Shown here: positions 55,242-64,000 of the stretch, piece after piece
Position numbering within the stretch: the first letter of the stretch is position 1
How the letters are laid out: each line of letters opens with the position of its first letter
From: Streptomyces griseus
Lineage (GTDB): Bacteria > Actinomycetota > Actinomycetes > Streptomycetales > Streptomycetaceae
NCBI RefSeq assembly: GCF_001715295.1
Contig: NZ_MDKB01000001.1
Location: 525,526-589,525 of the forward strand
Reading direction: 5' to 3'
Length of the DNA stretch: 64,000 nucleotides
Notes under the pieces: model-generated
Databases searched by the model: none
Told to the model about the DNA's origin: nothing
Seen by the model: only the letters and a program-made list of their open reading frames with translations
Program-made: the position numbers and the translations under genes

Positions 55242-55404
55242 GGCCGGCGGCCGGCCCCGCCTCCCGGTGGATCGGCGCGCGGCGTGGGACGCGGTACACC
55301 GCACGGCGGACGGGCGTCCGCACACCGGATCGGGTGGACGTTCCGGTGACGTGCGCGGTGTCGTAGCCGTCGTCGCGCGCCTGCCGGGGAGGGTGGGACG
55401 GCGC
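55241..55404 (+). repeat. Dispersed intergenic repeat, copy D
   Basis: About 164 bp in the opposite orientation to copies A to C, starting at the last base of the subtilisin TAG codon. CCTCCCGGTGGATCGGCGCG and GGTGTCGTAGCCGTCGTCGC match the family. The first 20 bases differ and the far end is only partly preserved (GTGGGACGGCGC). Confidence 0.65.
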
Positions 55405-55599
55405 TGGTGCCGGCCGCCGCGCCCTCCCCCACGGGGCGCGGCGGCCGTGACCGTCCCCCAGATCGCTGACGGGCCTCCCCGGCGGTCGCACGACGGCACG
55501 TGCCGCCGACGCGGGCGCCCGGAGCGGACCGTCCTCCCCTGCTGCTCCGGGGACGCCGCCCGCTGAAGAAGTCCTCGGCCGACAGGCCGCGGTCCGGCT

Positions 55600-55751
55600 C
55601 GTGCCCGGCGTCCGGGGCGCGCTGCCGCCCGGCGGCACCTCGCCGCGTCGTCGGAGTGCCCTGACGCCTCCCGTGTGCGGACGCGCATCCGCTGTGCGAG
55701 GCGCCCGCATCCCACGGCGCGTGCTGATCCTCAGGGAGTACGGAGCAGCCC
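55600..55751 (-). repeat. Dispersed intergenic repeat, copy E
   Basis: About 150 bp, similar in CGGCACCTCGCCGCGTCGTC and CCGTGTGCGGACGCGCATCC, ending in GAGCAGCCC followed by TTAGGG. The other end is not recognisable. It lies tail-to-tail with copy D and ends 13 bases before the DUF1697 start codon. Confidence 0.6.
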
Positions 55752-55764
55752 TTAGGGTGGGGTC

Positions 55765-56313
55765 ATGAGCACGATGTACGCGGCGCTGCTGCGCGGGATC
55801 AATGTCAGCGGTCACCGGAGAGTCCCCATGGCGGAACTCCGGACGCTGCTCGCGGATCTGGGGCACGGCGACGTGGCCACCCACCTGCAGAGCGGGAACG
55901 CCGTGTTCACCAGCGCGTCGGAGGACGAGGACGCGCTGCGCGCCGAGTTGGAGCGGGCGATCGAGGCGCGGTTCGGGTTCCCGGTCGACTGCCTGGTGCG
56001 CCCGGGTGCCTACCTGGCGGCCGTCGCCGGCGCCTGCCCGTTCCCGGCCGCCGAACTCGAGGGCAGGCAGCTGCACGCCACCTTCTTCGACCGGCCCGTC
56101 GACGCCGCCCGCTTCGCCGCGCTCGACCCGGCCGCCTTCCGCCCCGAGGAGTTCCGCCTCGGCGAACGTGTGCTCTATCTGTATGCCCCGGAAGGGCTGG
56201 GTCGCTCGAAGCTGGCCGAAGCCCTGGGGCGCCCCGCCCTCACGCGCGGCCTGGTGGCCACCAGCCGCAACTGGAACACCGTCGCGAAGCTCGTGGAGAT
56301 GACGCGTGGCTGA
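55765..56313 (+). CDS. DUF1697 family protein
   Basis: A 182-residue protein with the complete DUF1697 pattern: MYAALLRGINVSGHRRVPMA, then LRTLLADLGHGDVATHLQSG, and near the end LVATSRNWNTVAKLVEM. The family is widespread and of unknown function. The ATG at 55765 follows repeat copy E, which may hold or replace part of its promoter. The end overlaps the next gene by eight bases. Confidence 0.93.
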   Translation: MSTMYAALLRGINVSGHRRVPMAELRTLLADLGHGDVATHLQSGNAVFTSASEDEDALRAELERAIEARFGFPVDCLVRPGAYLAAVAGACPFPAAELEGRQLHATFFDRPVDAARFAALDPAAFRPEEFRLGERVLYLYAPEGLGRSKLAEALGRPALTRGLVATSRNWNTVAKLVEMTRG

Positions 56314-56695
56314 GGGATCGCCCGCCGTGGCCGCAGCCATCGAGGGCGAGCTCCGCCTCCTGGACCCGGTGGTGAGGGCATCGGCGCAGACGCTGTCGGC
56401 CATGCTCCACCCCGGCTTCCGCGAGATCGGCACGAGCGGCAGGCTCTGGGAACGGGACACGATCATCGCCGCGCTCACCGCGCCCGCCCCCGGCACACCC
56501 CGCCCCGGCCCGTTGACCGCGTCCCGGATGCGGGGCGAGCAGCTCGCCCCGGATCTGGTCCATCTGACCTTCGACACGGAGTCCAGGGGCCTGCGCTCGC
56601 ACCGCAGTTCGCTGTGGCGGCTCACGGGGAGCGACTGGCTGCTCTACTTCCACCAGGCCACCCCGTTCATCGACGATCCGTTCGCCGAGGTCTGA
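56306..56695 (+). CDS. DUF4440/NTF2-like protein
   Basis: A 129-residue protein starting at GTG 56306 inside the DUF1697 gene. It has the SnoaL/NTF2-like pattern of DUF4440: LRLLDPVVRASAQTLSAMLH, FREIGTSGRLWERDTIIAAL, RSSLWRLTGSDWLLYFHQAT. The fold makes a small pocket or dimer; substrate unknown. It is co-translated with DUF1697. Confidence 0.88.
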   Translation: MAEGSPAVAAAIEGELRLLDPVVRASAQTLSAMLHPGFREIGTSGRLWERDTIIAALTAPAPGTPRPGPLTASRMRGEQLAPDLVHLTFDTESRGLRSHRSSLWRLTGSDWLLYFHQATPFIDDPFAEV

Positions 56696-57345
56696 CCGAG
56701 CCCCGGCCGCCGGCCCCGACAGGTCGTGAGGCCGCACCCCGGGCCGGTGTCCGTCCACCCCTCCCGCCCCGCGCGAGGCCACCCTGTCCACGTCCGCCCG
56801 TGCGGGCCGTCCCGTACCGACGGGCTCGCTCAGCACAGGCAGGGGCATGGCCGCAAGAACGCCGCCCCGGCCCGATCCGGTCTCGGGAAGCGGCCGGTTC
56901 CTGCCGGAGGGAATGATTCCGGCCAGGTGCGGCGGTCGGGCATTTCGGTGGTAAAGCGACCGAGCGGACGGTTCGTCACGGCCTCCCGCACCGGCGCCCC
57001 GGGAAGCCGGGCCGACCTCGCGGGACGCCGGCCGGGCATGTGTGGTCGCGACGTCCGGGGGGAGCGGGCCTGTTCCTGCCCCCTCTTCGCGATTTGCTGC
57101 AACGTGCGACCGCCGTGCGTCCGCTGGGTGGAGGCCGACATCCGGGGGCCGCCCGGCCGCCCGCCGGAGTTCACCTTCCGTCCGCTTTCGCCGGTCCGGA
57201 AGGCGACCTTGTCAGCAGGCCAAGCGGAGTCAAGGATTCACGTCGTGCGGTTGGCAGGTCCACGACCAGTACCACTGGCCGGGGACGGCCGCACCCGCGG
57301 CCCGCCCACCCAGCGGGTCGTCACACCCCCTTCATGGAGGAACTT
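56696..57345. other. Long leader region of the streptogrisin gene
   Basis: 650 bp with no supported gene. The promoter for the protease gene should lie in the last 150 bp, where runs less rich in GC occur, but no boxes can be assigned. Confidence 0.5.
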
Positions 57346-58263
57346 GTGACCTTCAAGCGCTTCGCCCCCCTCGGCTCCCTCTCCAGACGTGCACGGCTCA
57401 TCGCCGCGACCTCCGGTCTGGTCACCGCCGTCGCGCTTGCGGCACCGACCGCGGTCGCGCAGGCCGCACCCGACTCCACCGTGACGAAGGCCGAACTGGC
57501 GAGTGCCAGCTCCGCCGTTCGCGGTGCCGACATCGCGGGTACCGCCTGGTACACCGACGCGAGCACCGGCAAGGTCGTCGTGACCGTGGACAGCACGGTC
57601 TCCGCCGCCGAGGTCGCTACGATCAAGAAGTCGGTCACCGACTCCGGCGCCAAGGTCGACGTCAACCGCACCCCGGGCACCTTCAACAAGCTCATCGCGG
57701 GTGGCCAGGCCATCTACGCGGGCGGCGGCCGCTGCTCCCTCGGCTTCAACGTCCGCAGCGGCACCACCTACTACGCGCTGACCGCCGGCCACTGCACCGA
57801 GATCGGCAGCACCTGGTACACCAACTCCGGACAGACCAGCACCCTCGGCACCCGGGCAGGCAGCAGCTTCCCCGGCAACGACTACGGCCTCATCCGGCAC
57901 TCCAACTCCGCCAACGCGGACGGCCGGGTCTCCCTCTACAACGGCAGCTACCAGGACATCACCTCGGCCGGTAACCCCTCGGTCGGCCAGTCGGTGAAGC
58001 GCAGCGGTTCCACGACCGGCGTGCACGGCGGTACGGTCACCGGTCTCAACGCGACGGTGAACTACGGCGGTGGCGACATCGTCTACGGCCTGATCCAGAC
58101 CAACGTCTGCGCCGAGCCCGGTGACAGCGGCGGCCCCCTCTTCGCGGGCAGCACGGCGCTGGGCCTGACCTCGGGCGGCAGCGGCAACTGCTCCAGCGGT
58201 GGCACCACGTTCTTCCAGCCCGTCACCGAGGCGCTGAGCGCCTACGGGGTGAGCGTCTTCTAG
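57346..58263 (+). CDS. Streptogrisin-type S1 serine protease
   Basis: A 305-residue secreted protease. Signal peptide residues 1-41 end at AQA-APD. An alpha-lytic-type propeptide covers about 42-116. The mature enzyme begins [20 protein letters not shown] at residue 117, as in streptogrisin B. The triad is H149 (LTAGHC), D179 (GNDYGLI) and S261 (EPGDSGGPL). Cysteines at 130, 150, 255 and 282 can form two disulfides. GGAGG lies five bases before the GTG at 57346; an ATG four codons earlier has no such site. Confidence 0.95.
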   Translation: MTFKRFAPLGSLSRRARLIAATSGLVTAVALAAPTAVAQAAPDSTVTKAELASASSAVRGADIAGTAWYTDASTGKVVVTVDSTVSAAEVATIKKSVTDSGAKVDVNRTPGTFNKLIAGGQAIYAGGGRCSLGFNVRSGTTYYALTAGHCTEIGSTWYTNSGQTSTLGTRAGSSFPGNDYGLIRHSNSANADGRVSLYNGSYQDITSAGNPSVGQSVKRSGSTTGVHGGTVTGLNATVNYGGGDIVYGLIQTNVCAEPGDSGGPLFAGSTALGLTSGGSGNCSSGGTTFFQPVTEALSAYGVSVF

Positions 58264-58296
58264 GAACAGGCGTCACGGGCCACCGGGCCCGACGGC

Positions 58297-58321
58297 GGGC
58301 CGCGCTCCCCGAGCGCGGCCC
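58297..58321 (+). terminator. Terminator of the streptogrisin gene
   Basis: GGGCCGCGCTC (58297-58307) pairs perfectly with GAGCGCGGCCC (58311-58321) across a three-base loop, followed by GTTTCC. It lies 34 bases after the stop. Confidence 0.88.
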
Positions 58322-58715
58322 GTTTCCGTGTCCCCGTCCCCGGAGCACCGGACCTGCCGCCCACCTCGCCGCCGCACCGGACGTCCCCGACCTGGGTGGC
58401 ACCGGAGAGCGTGCGGTGATGACGCGCATCCGCCGAACGCCGACACCTCCGACGGGTTCACGGAGTTCCGCGCCACCGGCAGGACACCGGGCACGTGATC
58501 CGCACGGCCCCACGTCGTCCGCAAGGACGGGGGAACGGCCGGCCCCGGCCGGGGGCTCCGTCCCGCGGTCCGTGCCGCGCGGGGAAGGAGCGGGACGGGC
58601 CTCCGGCGGCCGGCCACCGGAGGGTGACCGGGCCGCCGGACGTGTTCGAGCGCGGGCGTACCCGCGCCGGAAACTCGGCGGCGACCGACGGGCCGGCCCC
58701 GGGGGACCGGCCGGC
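58322..58715. other. Intergenic region between convergent genes
   Basis: 394 bp between the streptogrisin terminator and the end of the chelatase gene. No gene, no clear repeat copy and no second terminator were recognised. Confidence 0.5.
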
Positions 58716-59483
58716 TCACGCGCTCAGCGAGGCCGGCCACTGCGCCACGGCGCACGCCTCGTCGTACCGGACCGCCAGAAGCCGGGCCAGCTCGGAGGAC
58801 GGGCCCAGCACCCCGGCCAGGACGTCGGCACCGGCCTCCGCGGCGCCCGCCGCGATCCGGTCGGGGAGACGGCCCGGCGCGATGACGTAGGGGGCGACCG
58901 CCACCCGGTGCACGCCCTCGGCGCGCAGGGCCCGTGCCACGTCGGCGGTGCGGGGGAGGCCGCCGGGAGACACCGCGGAGGCGAACGCAGGCCGCACGGC
59001 GCACCAACCGGTGTGCCGCAGCTCCCGCGCGATGTCAGCGATCACTGCGATCGCCTCCGGGTCCGTGGAGCCCGCCGCGGCCAGGACCAGGCCGGTCGAG
59101 CCCTTGTCTGAGGGTGTGAGACCCGCCTCGTACAGCCGCCGCTCCAGTGCCGCGTTCAGGAGCGGGGAGGGGCCGAGTACGTCTGCCTGCCGGATCCGCA
59201 GCTCCGGCAGCCGGGCCCGCGCCTCCCGCAGCACCGAGGGGATGTCCGACGTGGCGTGGAAGGCCCGGGTGAGCAGCAGCGGTAGTGCGACGACCTCGTC
59301 CGCCCCCTCGGCGGCCAGGCGTTCCAGGACCCCGGGAACCGACGGGGCGTCGAACTCGAGGAACCCCGCTTCCACACGCAGCCCGGGGCGCAGCGATCGT
59401 AGCCGCGCGGTGAGGGCGTGCACGGTCGCTGCGTGCCGGGGGTCGCGGCTGCCGTGGGCGACGACGAGGACGTGGCGGGTCAC
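58716..59483 (-). CDS. Sirohydrochlorin chelatase (CbiX/SirB-like)
   Basis: A 255-residue protein. VLVVAHGSRDPRHAATVHAL carries the first metal-binding His and LPLLLTRAFHATSDIPSVL the second, the marks of CbiX/SirB chelatases. Two related halves are present. It inserts iron into sirohydrochlorin to form siroheme for sulfite reductase, which fits its place behind sulfate-assimilation and sulfonate-transport genes. The GTG start is only six bases after the permease stop, so translation is coupled. Confidence 0.92.
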   Translation of the reverse strand: MTRHVLVVAHGSRDPRHAATVHALTARLRSLRPGLRVEAGFLEFDAPSVPGVLERLAAEGADEVVALPLLLTRAFHATSDIPSVLREARARLPELRIRQADVLGPSPLLNAALERRLYEAGLTPSDKGSTGLVLAAAGSTDPEAIAVIADIARELRHTGWCAVRPAFASAVSPGGLPRTADVARALRAEGVHRVAVAPYVIAPGRLPDRIAAGAAEAGADVLAGVLGPSSELARLLAVRYDEACAVAQWPASLSA

Positions 59484-59489
59484 GGCGTC

Positions 59490-60368
59490 TCAGTTCCCGA
59501 CGAGGAGGCCGCGGCTGCGCAGCACCCGCCGCTCCAGCGGACTGAAGATCAGCAGATCGATGGCGATGCCGACGAACAGGATGAGCAGGATCGCCAGGAA
59601 GATCCCCGGCATGTCGAAGTTGTTCCGGCCGTTCTCCAGCAACTGGCCGAGCCCCAGGCCCAGGTCGGGCGAGGAGGCGATGATCTCGGCCGCCATGAGC
59701 GAGCGCCAGGAGAACGCCCAGCCCTGCTTGAGGCCCGCCAGGTACCCGGGCAGCGACGCCGGCAGGACGATGTGGATCGTCCCGCGCAGCCCCGTGGCCC
59801 CGAGGGTGCGGCCGGCACGCAGGTACAGCGGCGGCACCTGGTCGACGCCCGAGACCAGCCCGTTGGCGACGGAGGGGACCGCGCCGAGCAGGATCACCGC
59901 GTACATGGTCCTGTCGTCGAGCCCCAGCCAGATGATGGCCGGCGCCACCCACGCCACGGACGGCAGGGACTGCAGCCCGGACAGGATCGGGCCGATCGCC
60001 GCCCGGACCACCTTCACCCGCGCCACCAGCAGACCCAGGGGCGTGCCGATGGCGACGGCCATCAGGAAGCCGAGCAGGCCGCGCGACACACTGGTCCAGA
60101 CGACCTCGAGCAGCGTGCCCTGCAGCCACATGTCCGTGAGGCTGCGCCAGACCGCGGCCGGCGGCGGCAGCTTGTAGTCGTCGGTGACCTCCGCCCAGAC
60201 CAGCAGCTGCCAGACGAGGACGACCAGGACGACGGCGGTGACCGGCGGCAGGACCTTCCGGGTCAGGATCTCGCGCGCCGGCGTCCGGCGGACCTGGACG
60301 GCGTCGAGCGCGTCCAGACCCGCTTCGAGGCCCGCCAGGTCGTCGGCCTTCGTGTCAGTGCTGGCCAT
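59490..60368 (-). CDS. ABC transporter permease, SsuC/TauC type
   Basis: A 292-residue membrane protein with about six membrane segments, the first being VTAVVLVVLVWQLLVWAEVT. The EAA loop reads GATGLRGTIHIVLPASLPGY. It forms the channel of a sulfonate-type importer with the ATPase and lipoprotein next to it. GGGGAGA precedes the ATG at 60368, which lies inside the end of the ATPase gene. Confidence 0.93.
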   Translation of the reverse strand: MASTDTKADDLAGLEAGLDALDAVQVRRTPAREILTRKVLPPVTAVVLVVLVWQLLVWAEVTDDYKLPPPAAVWRSLTDMWLQGTLLEVVWTSVSRGLLGFLMAVAIGTPLGLLVARVKVVRAAIGPILSGLQSLPSVAWVAPAIIWLGLDDRTMYAVILLGAVPSVANGLVSGVDQVPPLYLRAGRTLGATGLRGTIHIVLPASLPGYLAGLKQGWAFSWRSLMAAEIIASSPDLGLGLGQLLENGRNNFDMPGIFLAILLILFVGIAIDLLIFSPLERRVLRSRGLLVGN

Positions 60369-61146
60369 GGCGGCGGATCTCCCCACGCAGTTGTTCGGTG
60401 ATCTCGACGGACAGCTCCGCCACGGCGGTGTCCTCGATGCGGCGCGGCTGCTCGATGCCGACCGTCCACTCCTGGGCGATCCGGCCGGGCCGCGAGGACA
60501 GCAGGACGACCCGCTGCGCGAGCCGCACCGCCTCGCGCACGTTGTGGGTGACGAAGAGCACCGAGGCGTTCGTCTCGTTCCAGATGCGGGTCAGTTCGTC
60601 GTGCAGGACGTCGCGCGTGATGGCGTCGAGCGCCGCGAACGGCTCGTCCATCAGCAGGAGCCGGCTGTCCTGGGCGAGCGCGCGGGCCATCGCCACGCGC
60701 TGGCGCATCCCGCCCGAGAGTTCGTGCACCCGCTTCCCGTACGCCCCGCCGAGACGTACGAGTTCGAGCAGCCGCTCCGCCTCCGGGCGGCGTTCCGCCT
60801 TGGGCACCCCGCGCATGCGCAGGGCCAGTTCGATGTTCTTGCCCGCGGTCAGCCACGGGAAGAGGGCGTGCTCCTGGAACATCAGGGCCGGCCGCCCGCC
60901 GGGGGTCTCGATGGTCCCCGCGGTGGGGCGGTCGAGCCCGGCCACCAGGTTGAGGAGCGTCGACTTGCCGCACCCGGAGGCTCCCAGGAGGGTGACGAAC
61001 TCGCCGGGAGCGACATCGAGCGTGATGTCGTCCAGGACCAGTTGCTGTCCGGTGGGCCCGGCGAAGGACTTGGAGACGTGCGTGATGCGGGCGGCGTGCT
61101 CGACCGCTGCACGGTCCTCGGCCTCGGTGAGGGTGGTGGTCGCCAT
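60355..61146 (-). CDS. ABC transporter ATP-binding protein, SsuB/TauB type
   Basis: A 263-residue ATPase. Walker A is GASGCGKST (residues 55-63), the signature is ELSGGMRQRVAMARAL, Walker B is LLLMDEPFAALD and the switch His is in VLFVTHNVREAVRL. The family feeds sulfonate, taurine or nitrate uptake; the sulfur context favours sulfonates. A perfect AGGAGG lies eight bases before the ATG at 61146. Confidence 0.93.
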   Translation of the reverse strand: MATTTLTEAEDRAAVEHAARITHVSKSFAGPTGQQLVLDDITLDVAPGEFVTLLGASGCGKSTLLNLVAGLDRPTAGTIETPGGRPALMFQEHALFPWLTAGKNIELALRMRGVPKAERRPEAERLLELVRLGGAYGKRVHELSGGMRQRVAMARALAQDSRLLLMDEPFAALDAITRDVLHDELTRIWNETNASVLFVTHNVREAVRLAQRVVLLSSRPGRIAQEWTVGIEQPRRIEDTAVAELSVEITEQLRGEIRRHGQH

Positions 61147-61197
61147 GGTCGTCACCTCCTGGAAATCGTCAGGAATCCTGGGTGCGGGTCGGGTGGG

Positions 61198-62307
61198 CTA
61201 CTTGACGCCGAGGCCGGCGTCGGCGACCTCGGGCTGCCCTGCCGCCTTGAGGATCTTGTTCAGCGGCCTCAGATCGTAGATGCCCGCGAGGTCGGGCTTC
61301 TCCAGCAGCCCCGCCTCCACCGCGTGGTCCGCCTGCGCCCGGAGCGTGGCGGCCAGCGGGTCGTCCGTGACGCGGAGGGACTTCCACGCCGGGTCGAGGA
61401 CTTCGGCGGGCAGGGCCTTGCCGTTCAGCTTCTCCAGCGCGGTGTTGGCCGAGGCCTTCGCCTCGTCCGGGTGGGCGTTGATCCACTTGTTGGTGTTCAC
61501 GGTGCCGCGCAGCACCGCGTCCACGACGTCCGGGTGCGCGGAGAGGAACTTCTGCGACACGATGATGTTCGTGATGACGAACTGGCCGTCGGGCCACAGC
61601 GTCGACTCGTCGAGCAGGACCTTGCCCCCCTCGGCGACCAGCTTGGAGGCGGTCGGCTCCGGGACCCAGGCGCCGTCCAGCGCACCCGCCTTGAAGGCGT
61701 CCGGGGTCACCTTGTTGTCCGAACGGACCACGGAGACGTCGCCCTTGCCGCTCTGGGCGTCGACCTTCCAGCCCTTCCGGGAGATCCAGTTGAGGAACGC
61801 CACGTCCTGGGTGTTCCCGAGCTGCGGGGTGGCGATCTTCTTCCCCTTGAGGTCGTCGACCGTCCTGATCTTCTTCGGGTCGACGACGAGCTTCACGCCA
61901 CCCGACGCCGAACCGCCGATGATGCGCAGGCTCTGGCCCTCGGACTTCGCGTAACCGTTGATCGACGGGGAGGGGCCGATGAAGCCGATGTCGATCGAAC
62001 CCGCGTTGAGCGCCTCGATCTCGGAGGGCCCGGCGTTGAACGTCGAGGGCTTGACCGTGGTGCCGCCCAGCTCCTCGGCGATGATGCCCTCCTGGATGCC
62101 GACCAGGGCGGTGGCGTGCGTGAGGTTCGGGAAGTACCCGATCCTCACGGTGTCCGAGGACAGTGTCCTCCCGCCGGCGGAGACGCTCTCGGTGTCGTCG
62201 TCCTTCGCCTGGGACCCGTAACCGCACGCGGTGAGCGCGACGGCGAGCAGGGGCAGGAACGCGGCAGCGGTGAGGCTGCGGCGAAGGCGGGTACGGGGGG
62301 CATGCAC
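61198..62307 (-). CDS. ABC transporter substrate-binding lipoprotein, SsuA type
   Basis: A 369-residue lipoprotein. The signal RTRLRRSLTAAAFLPLLAVA ends in the lipobox LTAC. VRIGYFPNLTHATALVGIQE and EIEALNAGSIDIGFIGPSPS are typical of the SsuA/TauA/NrtA binding-protein family, as is the aliphatic sulfonate-like segment GKKIATPQLGNTQDVAFLNW. It captures the sulfur compound outside the membrane. The GTG start at 62307 follows AGAGGAAAG. Confidence 0.93.
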   Translation of the reverse strand: MHAPRTRLRRSLTAAAFLPLLAVALTACGYGSQAKDDDTESVSAGGRTLSSDTVRIGYFPNLTHATALVGIQEGIIAEELGGTTVKPSTFNAGPSEIEALNAGSIDIGFIGPSPSINGYAKSEGQSLRIIGGSASGGVKLVVDPKKIRTVDDLKGKKIATPQLGNTQDVAFLNWISRKGWKVDAQSGKGDVSVVRSDNKVTPDAFKAGALDGAWVPEPTASKLVAEGGKVLLDESTLWPDGQFVITNIIVSQKFLSAHPDVVDAVLRGTVNTNKWINAHPDEAKASANTALEKLNGKALPAEVLDPAWKSLRVTDDPLAATLRAQADHAVEAGLLEKPDLAGIYDLRPLNKILKAAGQPEVADAGLGVK

Positions 62308-62434
62308 GGGAGGCTTTCCTCTCGTCGGCCCGGTGTTCACGACCCCCTGGGACGGGGGCTCGTGGCCGGGTGGGCGGCAGGTCTTCGTCGGAACGGGTGG
62401 TGCGGTCGGGCGCGCAGGCAGTGCGCGTACGTCA

Positions 62435-62572
62435 TCACGCACATCGTCCGACCCCGCCCAGTCCTCCCCCGAGCTGTCGGCTTCGCTCGACCAGGGGGCA
62501 GCCCCACGTGAGGGCGCCGCTGCCGACCCGGCCGCCCTCCTGCGCGAAGGTGGCGAAGAAGTCCGTACGCAT
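62435..62572 (-). CDS. Possible 45-residue protein coupled to cysN
   Basis: The ATG at 62572 shares its A with the cysN stop (TGATG). The first 28 codons show normal high third-position GC (MRTDFFATFAQEGGRVGSGA). The remaining codons come from a hairpin repeat (62463-62505) and look non-coding. It may be a truncated or spurious small gene. Function unknown. Confidence 0.3.
   Translation of the reverse strand: MRTDFFATFAQEGGRVGSGALTWGCPLVERSRQLGGGLGGVGRCA
62463..62505. repeat. GC-rich hairpin repeat after cysN
   Basis: CCTCCCCCGAGC and then GGCTTCGCTCGACCAGGGGG form a bulged stem (CCCCC with GGGGG, GAGC with GCTC). I recall near-identical short hairpins scattered between genes of many Streptomyces, but have not checked. 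Confidence 0.55.
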
Positions 62573-63915
62573 CAGAAGTCCCACTCCGCGTCCTCGGTCG
62601 CGCCGGCGTTGCCGGTGCCGTCGGCGGCCGCGGCGAACGAGGCGCCCGCCATGCCGGCCGTCAGCGTCGTGCCGTCCGCGGGGTCGATCAGGAGGAAGGA
62701 GCCCGTGCGCCGCGAGGCCGCGTAGTCGTCGAGCGCGAGCGGCTCGGCGGTACGCACCACGAGCCGGCCGATGTCGTTGGCGACGAGCCGGCCGGGTGCC
62801 GGGTGCTGGGAGAGGTCGTCCAGCGTGAGCCGGGAGGGTATGTCCTTGACGATCGCCTTGACCGTGCGGGTCGTGTGCTTGAGGAGCACCCGCTGCCCCA
62901 CGGTGAGCGGCCGGTCGGCCACGTGGCAGACGGTCGCCTCGACGTCCTGGGTGGTCCGCGGGGCGTCGGCGCCCGGAGCGATCAGGTCGCCGCGGGAGAT
63001 GTCCAGGTCGTCGGTGAGCCGCAGGGTCACCGACTGCGGCGCCCAGGCGACAGCGACGCTCTCGCCGAGGGCGTCGATCCCGGCGATCGTCGACGTACGG
63101 CCCGAGGGCAGCACGGTGACGGGCTCGCCGACGCGCAGCACCCCGGAGGCGATCTGTCCCGCGTAGCCGCGGTAGTCGGGGTGCTCGGCGGTCTGCGGGC
63201 GGATGACGTACTGGACGGGGAAGCGGGCCGGGCACTCGGTCAGGTCGTGGCTGACCGGCACGGTCTCCAGGTGCTCCAGCACCGTCGGGCCGCCGTACCA
63301 GTCCATGTTCGCGGACGGGTCCACGACGTTGTCACCGGCCAGCGCCGAGATCGGGACGGCGGTGATCTCCGGGACTCCGAGGGAGGCGGCGTACGCGGTG
63401 AACTCCTCGGCGATCGCCGCGAACACCGGCTCCGCGTACTCCACCAGGTCCATCTTGTTGACGGCGAGGACGACGTGCGGGACCCGCAGGAGCGCGGCCA
63501 CGGCGGCGTGCCGGCGGGTCTGTTCGACGACGCCGTTGCGGGCGTCGACGAGGACGACGGCCAGCTCCGCCGTGGAGGCACCGGTGACCATGTTCCGGGT
63601 GTACTGCACGTGTCCGGGGGTGTCGGCCAGGATGAACCGGCGTCGCGGGGTGGCGAAGTAGCGGTACGCCACGTCGATGGTGATGCCCTGCTCCCGCTCG
63701 GCGCGCAGTCCGTCGGTCAGCAGCGCCAGGTCGGGCGTCTCCTGGCCCCGGTTGCGGGAGGCGTGCTCGACGGCTTCCAGCTGGTCGGTGAGGACCGACT
63801 TGGAGTCGTGCAGGAGGCGCCCGACGAGGGTGGACTTGCCGTCGTCGACGGATCCTGCGGTGGCGAAGCGCAGCAGGGTCGTGGCCGACGAGAACTGCTC
63901 GGTGGTGGTGGTCAT
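62572..63915 (-). CDS. cysN: Sulfate adenylyltransferase subunit 1 (CysN)
   Basis: A 447-residue GTPase of the EF-Tu type that drives formation of adenosine phosphosulfate with CysD. The P-loop is GSVDDGKST (21-29); RAEREQGITIDVAYRYF, LADTPGHVQYTRNMVTGAST and AVNKMDLV give the other G motifs. There is no fused APS kinase domain. cysD should lie just beyond the right edge; only 85 bases remain and no coding end is recognisable. Confidence 0.95.
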   Translation of the reverse strand: MTTTTEQFSSATTLLRFATAGSVDDGKSTLVGRLLHDSKSVLTDQLEAVEHASRNRGQETPDLALLTDGLRAEREQGITIDVAYRYFATPRRRFILADTPGHVQYTRNMVTGASTAELAVVLVDARNGVVEQTRRHAAVAALLRVPHVVLAVNKMDLVEYAEPVFAAIAEEFTAYAASLGVPEITAVPISALAGDNVVDPSANMDWYGGPTVLEHLETVPVSHDLTECPARFPVQYVIRPQTAEHPDYRGYAGQIASGVLRVGEPVTVLPSGRTSTIAGIDALGESVAVAWAPQSVTLRLTDDLDISRGDLIAPGADAPRTTQDVEATVCHVADRPLTVGQRVLLKHTTRTVKAIVKDIPSRLTLDDLSQHPAPGRLVANDIGRLVVRTAEPLALDDYAASRRTGSFLLIDPADGTTLTAGMAGASFAAAADGTGNAGATEDAEWDF

Positions 63916-64000
63916 GGCGGGCCTCTCGTGCGGATCAGGCCGGGTCGGGGAGCGGGGTCCGGTGGCGGGGGCGCTCGCCCCGCCGGTCAGGCGGTGGGGG

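Noticed and set aside
63916..64000. The end of cysD at the right edge.
   Set aside because: The remaining 85 bases show no recognisable CysD C-terminus, so no feature was drawn.

Overview
The window reads as chromosomal DNA of a Streptomyces (or a very close actinomycete). Coding DNA is GC-rich with G/C in most third codon positions, GTG and TTG starts are used, and many genes overlap by ATGA or TGATG. The secreted protease families, the glycogen-to-trehalose genes and the SAV2148-type HEPN gene are all typical of that genus.

Bases 1-25131 hold the distal part of a contractile injection system (eCIS, a phage-tail-like particle), all on the plus strand. The order is: Pvc16/DUF4255 end protein (5' end cut by the window), AAA+ ATPase, a small unknown protein, a 2055-residue DUF4157 (eCIS core) protein, a low-GC partner gene, CIS tube/LysM adaptor proteins, gpD-like hub, gpV-like spike, PAAR-like tip, gp25, two baseplate J proteins, a tail protein with a likely beta-helix, a DUF6519 protein and a peptidoglycan amidase. 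A 16-bp hairpin follows. Sheath and tube genes are not in view and should lie upstream. The DUF4157 protein ends in a domain with a nuclease-like HLL...LGG...NLVP motif. That domain and the next gene share a drop in GC, so I propose a toxin and immunity module inside the particle locus. This is the most interesting system here.

Bases 25150-29000 carry a snapalysin gene and an apparently orphan GTPase-associated protein 1 (GAP1) gene, both on the minus strand. Bases 29080-36930 carry an alpha/beta hydrolase with a twin-palindrome promoter, a MarR regulator, threonine catabolism (tdh-kbl) with a LysR regulator, a VOC protein, a P-loop kinase and an M24 peptidase. Bases 36939-48353 carry the glycogen-to-trehalose route (treZ, treY, glgX on the minus strand). 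Between treZ and treY sit a GH1 beta-glucosidase, a DUF1707-FHA protein, a TPR protein and a polyprenyl diphosphate synthase, all on the plus strand. Bases 48700-53235 carry a HEPN-family protein, a DnaQ-like exonuclease, an APH-fold kinase and an OleD-like macrolide glycosyltransferase whose promoter holds a perfect 16-bp palindrome. Bases 54000-58321 carry a subtilisin-like protease, DUF1697 and DUF4440 proteins and a streptogrisin. Bases 58716-63915 carry part of the assimilatory sulfur locus on the minus strand: cysN, an SsuABC-type transporter and a sirohydrochlorin chelatase.

A family of about 150-160 bp intergenic repeats with inverted ends occurs at least five times between 25150 and 55751. 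Three copies begin exactly at the stop codon of a gene. No rRNA, tRNA, CRISPR array or intact insertion sequence was recognised. All calls come from reading the sequence; no database search was run.
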